This document shows positions 1 to 10,299 of a stretch of 64,000 nucleotides of DNA, piece by piece. The first letter of the stretch is position 1; the number at the start of each line of letters is the position of its first letter. The translations under genes and the position numbers were made by a program. The stretch is from Ottelia alismoides (taxonomy: Eukaryota > Streptophyta > Magnoliopsida > Alismatales > Hydrocharitaceae). The notes under the pieces were generated by a model, which was not told the DNA's origin, ran no database searches, and saw nothing but the letters and a program-made list of their open reading frames with translations. Location of the stretch: positions 248,001 through 312,000 of the forward strand of contig JAZKJV010009633.1 in the NCBI GenBank assembly GCA_037367405.1, in the 5' to 3' direction.

Positions 1-1040
1 TAAAGTCCTGTAATTAAAGCCAAAATTATAGAATAAATAAAGAAAAGAAAAAGAATAAAATATTGTAGATATTTTATGACCCGAAACCCCGAGACCTAGG
101 CATCTTGATGAATAGGTCGACAAGGAATAAAGTAGGGGGAGATAAGGGCCAAAATACAGATAAAACACCTATACATTCTATTCATTCTTTATTCATTTTG
201 GGACCTATTTTTGGTTCCACTTTTATACATCAAATAAAGAAACTTTGTACATGAAAGTTGTAGATACTTAAATAAAGAAAAATACAAAATTGATTTCATT
301 CAAAAATAACATACAGATAAAAAGTTATGGTCTGAATATGAATCTAGAATTTCAACTTCCCAGACCCGTATCTCACAAATGAAAACTCCAAATGCCACAA
401 ACTCACCTTTAATTGTATATAGAATAAAATAAGCTATTTAATGGCAGTGGTTTCGCATTTGGCGGAGCTACGGTTTGAAAGTTGAGTTTTGGACCCCTAT
501 TGTACACTTGTACAGATTAAAATATTCAATTTATTATTTATTCATTATTTTTGTATTTTTATATTTTTATAATTTTGTAAATATTACTTATAATATATTT
601 GTATATTAAAATCAGAATAAAAGCCTAAAGAAAAATCAAAATAAAAATACTTGTAAATAAAATACATAGATACAATACCTATGTACATACCTATACAATA
701 CATTCTTATAGTTTATTAATTATACAAAATAAATCAGAAAAATGAAATAAAAATATATTTGTATATATAAAAGTATTTTATAATTTTATAAAATAATAAA
801 TAAAAATAATAAAATTAAATACACAAATTAAAAATAAAAGAATACAATATATAGATATAGATACCTATATAGGGGTATAAAGGTAACTTGTAAAAATGTA
901 CTTCATAAAAATAAATAAAAATCAGAATAAAATACTATATAAAATAATAAACATTTTTTATTGAATAACCTAAAATTAATTAAATCATTTACTATTTTTA
1001 ATTTAATTTATAAGGTATTTATTTAATTTTTGTCTTTTTG

Positions 1041-1074
1041 CGGATGACGTGGCCCAATCAGGCCACGCCATCCG
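1041..1074. promoter_or_regulatory. Hairpin/palindrome at the AT-to-GC transition of the B' LTR
   Basis: CGGATG and CGTGGCC pair with GGCCACG and CATCCG around a six-base loop (CAATCA), with one A.C mismatch. It sits where B's LTRs have a perfect 28-bp palindrome. GTCAACTCC and TTGACCCC follow at once, giving W-box-like TTGAC cores. A promoter or enhancer role is inference. Confidence 0.55.
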
Positions 1075-1500
1075 TTGATCGGGGGTCAACTCCTTGACCC
1101 CAGGCCTTTGCCTTCTGGACCGTCTCGAGTACCCACTTTCTTGGTTTTTTCGCGGGCCAGTCGTTTACCGAATCATGATAAAGTCTTCACGACTTTTGTT
1201 CATCGTGGAATGGTCCTACACGCCTATCGATTATCTCGGACCGAGAGCCATCATGCAGCCCGTTCTCCCTCGATCTTTAAGCCGTGTCCAGCATGTTCAA
1301 AACCAAAGCCACCTTCCTCCTTTTCTCTTTGGACCCGCCTTGTGGCTTGGTGGAGACTTCCGAGGATTGGCCTGGGATCCCCGGTGACAGGGGGAGATCC
1401 CAGCACCTTGTTGAGGTGCCAAGCGAGCCTAGGTGAGCTCCCAGCCATCTCCGGCGGTTGCGCCACCGTGAGGTCAGATCTCGTGGCTCCGGCCACTGAG

Positions 1501-1714
1501 GTACATTTTCTCTTCGTTTTTAGCTAGCTTTTAGTTTTAGGAATAGTGTGTAGCATTTAGTTGGCTCATCGATCAACCAACTTCGCCCGATTCAGCCATC
1601 GAACACCTCGCCGGAGCTAGCTCCGGCGAGCTCCTCCCCCGTCGCTTTTCATCTTCTTTTGCTGCTAGGAGAGGCGAGGCATTTTGCCCTCACCTCCCTT
1701 AACGTCTTGTGCAG
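1501..1714 (+). other. Putative intron in the B' LTR
   Basis: CACTGAG|GTACATTTTC resembles a plant donor and a pyrimidine-rich stretch ending TCTTGTGCAG|GTCC resembles an acceptor. The same layout, with different sequence inside, occurs in the B LTRs (24101-24329 and 33683-33911) and the C LTRs. No transcript evidence is available. Confidence 0.35.
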
Positions 1715-3531
1715 GTCCTAGGAGCTCGAGAGACCCCACCTGGGTCGTTTTTGACACGGGCCTGCAACCTGGGGGGTTGTCCTCCTTCACCGACGACGCA
1801 GCGGCGCCCCGGCCGCTCTCCGGGCATTTTGAGGCCGCCGCCCACTCGAGGACACCTCCACGAACTGCGTGCAGCCGTTTGGGGGGATCAAACACCTCTG
1901 GGTTGCGAGATTTTGCAAGATCAACCTCGCCTGGAGCCTGTTCTTCATCAGTTCATCCAACGCGCTCCACGGCCGTTGGATCACGAGCCCCAGCCCAGGT
2001 GATCAGCTCCCGTCCGATTAAAGCCCCAGCCATCGTCAGATCCAGGGCTGAGATCTAATCTCAGCCCTCCGCTTGCGAGGGGTTATCAGCGCCTGCGGCG
2101 CGACGCGTGGCCTTAGTGATTGGAGAGCAGCCGTCCGATCCGCCCCCTTATTCTGGGTATTTTGCAACATCAGCCCAGCTTCTTTTTTGTATTTAACGAA
2201 GAATCTTCAAGCTTTCCTTTGCACGTTTAAAATACTGTTATATTTGCATATCATGCCCCAGAGATTTTGAATATTCGATATTCGCCCTTGCTAGCTAGGC
2301 GCACGTGCGCGAGCACATGCGCGTGGGTATTTTGCGACAAGGTCCTTGCGGTTCTGGGCATTTAATATTTTGTGCAGGAACTGTTTTATTTAGTGATAAA
2401 TTTAGTGGAAAATTTGCATGCAGGCCCTTAGGTTTCTAACTATTTATGAATTGGTCCCTGCCAGGCCTAATTATTTGTATGTGCTTGTTTGATTTAATTA
2501 GGTCATCCCTTTGCTTATAAAAATTCCAAAAAAATTCATAGAAGCTCCTGCTAACTTGTATTTGCACGCCCTATTTTTGCATTGCATTTTTATTATTTTT
2601 TTATATTTATTAAAAATCAAAAACATGCTTTTTATGCACTGTCTAGCTTAGAAAATGCCAAAAAATAGTAAAATACCTCTAAATATCCCAAAAAAAATCC
2701 CTGGTGTATCTTTTAACCTATTCTAGTGTCAGTCCAAAAATCACTAAAAATCTCAAAAGAAAAACACTAAAAATTTAAAAACCCATAAAAACTTCAAAAA
2801 AAATCTATAAAATCAAGAAAAACTCCAAAAAATACAAACTCAGTTGTTGTTTGTTCCATATTTTGTTCTCTTTATCAGAAAATTAGTTTGAAAATATTTT
2901 GTGGCTGTTGTCTATTTTTAATTCCCATTTTACTTGCAGCCAGCACATTTTCCACTGTTTTCCCTTGTTTCAGTATTTAAAATACCAAAAACACTTTGAA
3001 AAATTCCCAAAAATTACAAAAACAGTAAAAAATCCTAAAAATATCAAAAACATTTTATTTCTGAATTTTTGGATATTTTTGTACATTTTTATAAATATTT
3101 TGTCTTGTCTTTTATTACATTGGTTTTAAATTCCAATATTGAAAAAGAAAAAAATATATAAAATATAAAATTATAAAAATCAGGAAATTAAAAAGCAAAA
3201 TACAAAATTAAAAATTAAATAAAAAAATTAAAAATTAAAAACCCACAAAAATTTCGCTTCTTTGCTTGCTTAGTGTAGACACTTGACACACACATTCACT
3301 TGAGCACATTATTTTGAACTACCCTGCTTGCTCCCTGTGTTCGAACTCTCTGCATACTTGCCCTTTACATCATTTGTGCAGAGTTAAAAATAAATTTTAA
3401 CTCCACATTATTTTTAATTTATTGATCTTTAGTGTGGGTTAATTGTTGACTTTAGTCCAGAGTTCATTGTGAGTCGTCACAGCGACGGTTGTCTCCGCCT
3501 TGTGTTAGACACCATTTTTTTGACTCCGTGA

Positions 3532-5605
3532 ATTTTGGCTAAATCAGTAGGTACCCTTCTTCCCTACTTTCTTTAGCTAATTTTGATTTACGCCCAAATC
3601 TATCCATCGCCGACGAACCTCGATGCCGACCACCCTCGCCCACCTCTCGACCATCGGACTCGACCACCATCTTTGTGCTTCTCCCACGCACCTTCTGCAC
3701 CCAGCCATCCAACCCAGTTCGCACAGGAACTGGGATACGAGCCCCACCGCCGTCGCATCGTCAGAGCTCGCCCATATCGCCGCACCGTTCACCTCCACCA
3801 CCTCTAACCGGGTCGAGGCACTTTGCCCTCGACCCAGGAGTCTGTTGCATTGCTTTGCAGGTCAAGCCAAGCCCATCTGAGGGCTCGTACATCAGGGAGC
3901 AGCAGCTCCAGCTCCGCCGTGGTCGCTGGACCACCTCCGACGCCTCCAGCTTCATCGGAGGCTCTCTTCAGACACGGGAGGCCCAGACGCATCTTCTCCA
4001 ATCTTCAGTAGCCTCCGAGGAGCTCTCCTGCACGCACACGAGCCCGAAGAAACTCGCCGGCATCGAGTTCTTGGAGTATCCTCCATAGCCGTCCATCTAG
4101 CCCTCCAGCTCCAGATCAGATCGCAACCGTTCACTTCAGGAGCAGCCACCACCGTCCGATCAGTGGAGGATAGATCGGGACCGTCAGATCAACGAGGGTT
4201 AGCCGCGCCTCTTCTCAACCGTCAGATCACCACGTGGCGGCCATCTGGCTCTCGACTTAATAAAAGGATAATTTACCCTTAGGCCCTCATCTTTTTAGTT
4301 GTTAATATTTAGTCCTGTAAATACGTTTCGTAGTTGTTTTTATTTTGGCCATTTTGCATCGAGGACCATGTTGTTTATCTTGTTTGCATTTATCCCCCTG
4401 AACATGATGGACACGTGCATCGACACGCGAGTTTTGGTGTAATTGCAGCTCTTATCCTGTGTTTCTGGCGTGTTACTTTTTATAGTTTTTATATTGGAAT
4501 GACACTTATGCCCCTCTGAGTGTAACACATGTGCAACGCGCGTGGTTCTCGGGGCTTTTTACACTTTAGGCCCCATACTTTCCAGCTTTGTTATTCAAGG
4601 GGCCCTGGAACTTATTTTAATTGCAGATAGGTCCCTATGCACTGTGCCTTGTTGTTTGTTTTTAATAAAATAGCAAAACTACTCCAAATTTGATGAAAAT
4701 TGGATATATGGCTCCTGCCATGGTGTAAAATTTTCTCTAATTTTGGGAGACATTTTTGACTCTTTTTAGTATTTTTAAAAATTCAAAAACACGCATTTTT
4801 CTTACTGTCCAGTTCTAAAAATCACAAAAAATATTAAAACAACTTTAAAAATTACATAAAAATTAGATATTGTTTGTTTTGCTGTGTTTGATTTTCTGAC
4901 CAATTATGGTCATTTTTAGATTTATAAAATTTATAAAAATTGAAAAAAAATTAAAAACCTTCTAAAAATTCTAATAAATAATTGAAAAATCCAAAAATAA
5001 TAAATCTAGTGCCTAATTTTTCCTTGTATTTCACACTTTATAAGAAAATTATCTTCAGGTTTTATTAGGTCATTTTGTATTTTAATTTGGCCCTTGAAGC
5101 CTGACTGGACATTATCTTGCATTTTCTGTCTTGTTTCATTTTTATAAAATTCCATGAAAATCAGAAAAACCACAAAAATTTAACAAAAACATAGAAAAAT
5201 ATAAAAAACATAAAAATATTTTTGTTTGAATTTTTGAGCTTATTTGACTAGTTAAATAATTGTGTGAAGTTGCTTGTTTCCTTGTTTTTCCTATTTTCTT
5301 CATTATTTGAAAATCCAAAAAAATATAAAAATATTAAAAATCCACCAAAAATCATTTTCTTTTATTTGTTTTTATTGCTAACTACTTCGTAGGCTGCGAG
5401 GCCATCACGTGCTCCTTGAGTTTGACCCTGGTCGCTATACCAGGTTAATCTAATAGCGAGACCGCTATGTTGAGTTTTATCGTGTTTTGATTTCTATTTG
5501 GTAGTCTGATCTTTTTCTCGTTGAGCCACCCGAGCTACTGAGGTCGCAACGACCGCTCTTGATTTATCCTACCTCGGTTGGTCCATCAGGTTCTGCCGCT
5601 CATCA
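3532..5605 (+). repeat. Element C 5' LTR, 3' portion
   Basis: From about 3545 to 5605 the sequence matches 42254-44309 (C 3' LTR) closely, including the ATCTATCCATCGC block, the TTAATAAAAGG block and the phased A-tract region. The first 1.4 kb or so is missing because the B' LTR was inserted here. The end, GCTCATCA, is the inverted complement of the LTR start TGATGA and is followed three bases later by the primer site. The paired 3' LTR reads CTCGTCG at the same place, so both CpGs differ. A donor-like AG|GTACCC at 3551 and an acceptor-like TTTGCAG ending at 3860 match the possible LTR intron seen in the 3' copy. Confidence 0.85.
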
Positions 5606-5608
5606 GAA

Positions 5609-5626
5609 TGGCACTGTTGCCAGGAG
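5609..5626 (+). other. Element C primer-binding site (tRNA-Asp type, decayed)
   Basis: TGGCACTGTTGCCAGGAG lies three bases after the LTR end. Compared with the intact tRNA-Asp site of element A (9484), CG has become CA or TG at three places, with further changes at the 3' end. It is old and probably no longer functional. Confidence 0.8.
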
Positions 5627-7117
5627 CACGACTTAGTAGTCGTTTTATTTTTCATTTTATTTTATTTTCTTTTTCGCGGCTTTCCGCGGCTCTTTCTGAG
5701 CCCGCGACTTTTCGCGGCTTTTTATTTTTCTTTCATTTTTATTTTCTTTTATTTTCTTCTCTTTTCTTTTATTTTTGTTTTTATTTGATTTTGCTTGTTT
5801 TTCCTGCTATTTTTGCACGTATACCCCTGTTTACTTTTCCTGTCTTTATTTGATTATTTTATCTGGTTGGTAACGCTTGTCTGTTTTCTTGCGAGGGCCT
5901 GAGGACCGAGGCGGCAACTCTCGAGGAGTCGGTGCAACCGCGGTGTTTGGAGGCGGCTCCCTTCTGCACGGAGCCGCATGAGAGAGCGAGGAGACAACCG
6001 AGTGCAGCTTTTAGTTTAGTTTAGATTAGACTTTATTTCAGTTCATTTGATTTATTGTAATAATACATGGACAACTCAGACTTGGACTTAGACTCTCTCT
6101 CGGGTTTGTTTCGCCGAGCACTGGTGTGCTCGGAGGACCCATTAGTTAGTTCGGTTTTTCGCGGCTTTATACGTGGTTTCTGTTTTCACTGCCTTTTCCG
6201 GTTTCTCACGATTTTCTCGAGCCCCTAGACTTAGGAATTTCTGTTTGACTGTGACATAATTCATAGGATCCAAACACCCTAATATAATTGCATGTTCCTA
6301 TAGTTCGGTAATTCGACTTATTAATAAAAGATTAATAAAAATAGCTGACTTGCTTCCTTTGAGCCTACGTGTCGTAGCCTACCCTGCCAAGCGCTGCTCC
6401 TGAACCCGATTTGTCGGGAGGAGGAGGGGTAGACCGGACCCTTTGGATCGGAGGCTGGTGATCAACTAGACTGTTCTTTCGAGTAGAAATTGCTATCTAG
6501 GGACTCGGTTTTCCGCCTGCACCATTTAGGTAGTTTATTTTCTGTCTTTCAATTCTGCACGGATCATCTTGCATGTAGACTGCTGGAGTCAGGTACGTAT
6601 TTCTTACTCTACATGCATCATTGATTTCATCGCGCATCGGCTTTTTCGTCTTCTCCCCCTGTTTTGGACTTAATAACCAGGAGAACCAAAAAATTCGTTA
6701 GGCGATTTTGTTTTTATTGAAAAATACCTAAAAAGAAAAACAATAAAATTTGGGACTGCTAACACTATCGAACCTAAAAGACACCTCACTTAAAAATCTG
6801 TCTTAGGGAGAGCAACCCCCTCATTGTCTGGTTTGATTGTGCGAGAGAGTGACCCCGAACACTAGGTAGAGCCCTCCGATATTCTTCTCGACTGATTACC
6901 GGCTATTTCTGTACGGGACAGTCGGTTGGGAAAATATCGGGTAACCCAACAGGTCACGTAATCGCTCTGATATCCTGACTGATCACCAAAATAAAAATTG
7001 ACAAGATAAATTGACCAGGCCTTTACGGTCTTCAGCTCGCGTTGCGTTGGTGAATTGGGGGTTTGCTTGCGATCATAGTTGTTACCAGATCTCATCCGCC
7101 TTACTCGCCACATCAAG
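5627..7117 (+). other. Element C 5' leader (untranslated, structured)
   Basis: This non-coding leader joins the primer site to gag. It begins with several CGCGGCTTT motifs (5671, 5685 and 5715 region), one of which also follows B's primer site. A perfect 8-bp stem (GCGGCTCC 5953-5960 with GGAGCCGC 5970-5977) and a two-part stem-loop at 6397-6423 are visible. The CTTGCATGTAGA block and a donor-like CAG|GTACGTATTT at 6593 are shared with B and D. GGGACTGCTAACA (near 6752) is also shared by all three. These are candidate packaging, dimerisation or splicing signals. Confidence 0.7.
6397..6423 (+). other. Leader stem-loop with a compensatory change (C copy)
   Basis: CTCCT (6397-6401) pairs with AGGAG (6419-6423), a GAA bulge follows, and CCCGA (6405-6409) pairs with TCGGG (6414-6418) around a TTTG loop. 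Element B has the same structure at 26734-26760 with CTCGA/TTGAG: one C-G pair has become T-A and one G-C has become a G-T wobble. Stem conservation with a paired change supports a functional RNA structure. Confidence 0.6.
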
Positions 7118-7736
7118 ATGATGGGCAGATGATCTCTTAGGCAGCCTCTGGCTGCACCTCTTTCGGGCGCGTCTACCCGCTCATCTAGGTTGGTTCGCGA
7201 GAGCCGAGACCCGCTCTCCGAACCCGAGTACGACTCCACCATGTTCCCCCTTGACCCTCCTTCTTCTGAGACCGAGATACCAGTGCCAGAGGAGAGACAA
7301 ACAGATGATTTATCGGCACCTGAGTTCGGATGTTTTGATTTTGCAGAGACTATAACCGGCAGTTCTGATGATCACACCAGAGGTCCGCAGCATGAGCATT
7401 TCATTCTGGACCAGAGTGTGATCAACTCCACCCTGATTGCCTCCCTCGAGACAGTGCAGTAGCAGTTGAGGGATTAGGGAGCATTTATGTTGGATATGAG
7501 GCGTGAGATGGAGCAGCTGAGAGCAGATCGAGAGCAGCGTAGAGACGGGTCGAGGATACCCAATGAGGTCGCGGCAGCAGCCGCAGCAGCCACAGCAGAT
7601 CCACCGAGACCGATGCGGGAGTTACACAACCCCGGATCGACACTGATGCACGATTGGGTTGTTCTACCATCCATCGTGGAGGACTTCAAGTTCCCCCCGA
7701 ACACTTTGCAGCTCCTCCCCCGTTTCCATGGGCTCG
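7118..7736 (+). pseudogene. gag: Element C gag, N-terminal part (interrupted by element A)
   Basis: The start is the ATG at 7118: the frame opens MMGR-stop-SLRQP, matching the MLGRRSLRNP start of element A's intact Gag and MGRSSL at D's Gag start. The following residues (DSTMFPLDPPSSETEIP, ILDQSVINSTLIASLET) match D's Gag. Stops lie at 7130 (TGA), 7460 (TAG) and 7475 (TAG). The segment ends in NTLQLLPRFHG, just inside the capsid-like domain, where A is inserted at 7737, and the frame resumes at 19418. It is a decayed structural polyprotein that would have formed the virus-like particle. Confidence 0.85.
7732..7736. repeat. Target-site duplication of element A, left copy
   Basis: GCTCG directly precedes TGATGAATCTCC and is repeated exactly at 19418-19422 after the 3' LTR. 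Five bases is the usual gypsy duplication. It fixes both ends of element A. Confidence 0.97.
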
Positions 7737-9480
7737 TGATGAATCTCCGATTCATTATATAACTATGTCAATGATAACCAATTCCATAAGATAAATCATA
7801 TTTTCTGTGATGTATAATAATTTTAAAGAGTACTATTACATGCATTAAGCATACCAATTTGCATGCATTTGTCAAATCACTCACATGGGCAGTCACCTAG
7901 TACTCTTCGATACACATCGATTTATGCACCGATCAAGAAAAGGAGACTAGAGGGAAAAGGTATTTGGAACCACTCAGACCAATTATAAAAAGACTCTTCC
8001 TCCTCAATTTCCTCTTGTTATCTATGGTGATCCATCGTGACATATTGGATACATTATGATGATTTTGGAAAAACCATCGACTTATTTTTAATCATCAATA
8101 ATGTTCTAACATATCTAATTAATGATAAGGAGAATGGAATTTTCCATAAAAACTTTTGTGCAAATTTATTACACCGGGATACATGAAGAACAAGCACTAT
8201 GGTGACCCCCTCTAAACATAACTGCCCATCATCACTACTATATCTCCATTATTTTAATATATATATATATATATATATATCAAATAATATGAAATCTTAA
8301 TATTCTCACTTTAAGCAAATCTACATCTAATCCTACTTTATTTTTTATCCTAAAAAATAAAGCCCCACCCATTAGGATGACTAAAGTAGCCAACAATTGG
8401 CTAGGAATATTAGCCGTTGCAACTAATGGAGATGGCCAACGTGGGTGTTAAATTCAATTATGGAGAAAAGGCATTATTAATGGGTGGCGTAACAACCATA
8501 GGGGTGAAGAGATGCCATTAGTGTGAAAGGGCATACACGTTAATGGGAAAGGGCATGATTGCCTTAGGTGTAAATTGGAGAGATGTGAATTCCATTCGAA
8601 TGGATGCATCCCTTGGCTGAAAATGACCATGATGGATATAAATACCATATGAGAGGGGCTTTGGAGGGCATCCGAGTATTCCGTAGAGTTCCGAAGCATC
8701 TCCTTCATTCCATCATTCCGTCACCATCATCCAACAAAATTCTACCACCATAAATAATCATACATCGACGAAGTATCGAAGTAATCTCGTCGACTTGTGC
8801 ATTCGGACCCCCAGTGAATCCGACTCCTGAGGCTCCACCCCGAGTGCCGCCAAAAAATCATCCAGCACCAACCATCATTTATTCGGCCCCTCTGCGAATC
8901 CGAATCCAGAGGCTTCCTCCCGAGCCGCCGATCATCATATTTCTATTTCGCTTTTATTTTATTACTTTATATTTTTATCTGTCTTATTTTGTTATCTTCT
9001 CTTTCGTGCAGGATTTCGTCAAAACTATCGCGACGATCCATATCTAACGGCGATTATCTTCGACTCTTGGAGAACTGGGACGTGACACGAGGTTTGAGCT
9101 CGATTCGCGGTTGTAATCGCATCCAACTCACCTCGCCAGGATATCCAATTTCGCGAAGAGTTAGCGCGTACGAGTCCATTTGGAAGTTGCCGCATAGAAG
9201 GGGAGCGATCAGGACTTACATAGCTGCACTATTGCCTTCTCCTATTTTCATTTCGATTTTTGTTATTCAAACATTTTGCAAATTTATAAAAAGTATTTTT
9301 ATAATAAAGTGCAGAATTTTCCTGTCTCTGTGGATCGACCCTGACTTACCCTATACATTGCCTTGTGCATAATATAGCTAAGTCTGGTAATTTATTTGTT
9401 CGAAGTGTATTTTTGTGGGTTCTCAACGACTATCCGACGTAAAAATCGGGTACTTATACCCTCGAAAATACGCTTCAACA
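7737..9480 (+). repeat. Element A 5' LTR
   Basis: It runs from TGATGAATCTCC to GCTTCAACA. The first bases form a self-complementary end (ATGAATC, TCC, GATTCAT). It contains a TA microsatellite near 8258, a TATA box at 8637-8644, and a pyrimidine-rich run ending TCGTGCAG near 9011. The small reading frames inside it occur identically in the 3' LTR and show no protein-like features. Confidence 0.96.
8637..8644 (+). promoter_or_regulatory. TATA box of element A 5' LTR
   Basis: TATAAATA sits about 900 bp into the LTR in a GC-richer setting; transcription would start some 30 bp downstream. The same motif is at 18574-18581 in the 3' LTR. The U3/R boundary is inferred from it. Confidence 0.65.
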
Positions 9481-9483
9481 TTT

Positions 9484-9501
9484 TGGCGCCGTTGCCGGGG
9501 A
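9484..9501 (+). other. Element A primer-binding site for tRNA-Asp
   Basis: TGGCGCCGTTGCCGGGGA begins three bases after the LTR. It is complementary to the 3' end of plant tRNA-Asp (…CCCCGGCAACGGCGCCA), the primer typical of Athila-type elements. It primes minus-strand DNA synthesis. Confidence 0.95.
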
Positions 9502-10299
9502 CAGGCAATTATTCGCGCTTTATATAAAAAAAAGTTTTTCTTTACATTTTGCTTTTCACCATCTTTCTTTTTTTTTTCTGCAGGGGACAAGTCGCATTGG
9601 AGAGGAGCCGCATCAAACATCAACGTGAAGCTAAAAAATTATATATTTGGAGCGCTCTCGCGATAAGTTCTCTTTTCTTAGGCATAACTAGGATTTTTTT
9701 TATTTCTTTGTTTGCGCATATTAAAAAAAAACAACAAAAAAATCAACTTCTTTTTCCGTATTGCATTGCATCTCCATAGGATTTCTTCCCCATAGTCCCA
9801 CCTTGCATTTAAAAAGACCATTTAATTGTTTGCCGACTAATCAAGATAAAAAAATACATCTTAATCGGATTAAATTAAAGCGGTCACAAAAAAAACCATA
9901 AAACAAAATTTTGTTTGCCAACTTGTGTTTGTTGCACCATTCTCACAATCGCACGCGCACGCGTACCCCTAGGACCAGAGCCCAAATCCCGCGGTTCGTG
10001 ATAATTTTCTGAAAACTACATTGCTTAGTATACTCGTCCCTGAGGTGTTTAACTAAGAAAGACGAGGGGTTTAAGATCCAAGTTGATCTAAGAAAGGCTC
10101 CAGCCTACTTACCCTCTGACTGGCCTCAGAACCAGAAGAACGGCATTGTGGTAATCATTGAATTATTCTGAACCGCTAGATATCTTAGGAAACATAATCA
10201 ACTTGTATTCTTATCTGCAAATCAAAACTTAAAAGAAAAAAAAACTAAACTATAAGCGTTGAGTGGGAATAAACAAATTGTTTGGTGTTTGATTTGTGT
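9502..10299 (+). other. Element A 5' leader
   Basis: This 0.8-kb untranslated leader lies between the primer site and the gag-pol ATG. A pyrimidine tract ending TTTCTGCAG at 9584 could be a splice acceptor. No leader block shared with C, B or D was seen. No coding potential was recognised. Confidence 0.6.

Larger units (their letters stand above)
1..3531 (+). repeat. LTR of a B-family gypsy element (B'), truncated by the window edge
   Basis: This stretch aligns by eye, block by block, with the B LTRs at 22504-26089 and 32077-35657: the AT-rich start, the GACCCGAAACCCCGAGACC block (83), the GAAAACTCC and CGGAGCTACGG blocks, a hairpin at the AT-to-GC switch, a GC-rich middle and an A-tract-rich end. 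About 140 bases of its start lie outside the window. The GC-rich middle is strongly diverged from B, so this is a sister subfamily. The right end is near TTTTTTGACTCCGTGA, after which sequence homologous to the inner part of C's 3' LTR begins. It is therefore a solo LTR or the 3' LTR of an element inserted in C's 5' LTR. No credible protein was found in it. Confidence 0.8.

Noticed and set aside
3583..4152. Several overlapping frames in C's 5' LTR, similar to ones at 42235-42798
   Set aside because: Both copies are LTR sequence; frames occur on both strands and in several phases of a GC-rich tract, with no recognisable domain.
8454..9372. Reading frames inside the LTRs of element A (repeated at 18391-19309)
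   Set aside because: They are identical only because the LTRs are young copies; they run through the TATA box and presumed transcription start and have no protein-like conservation.
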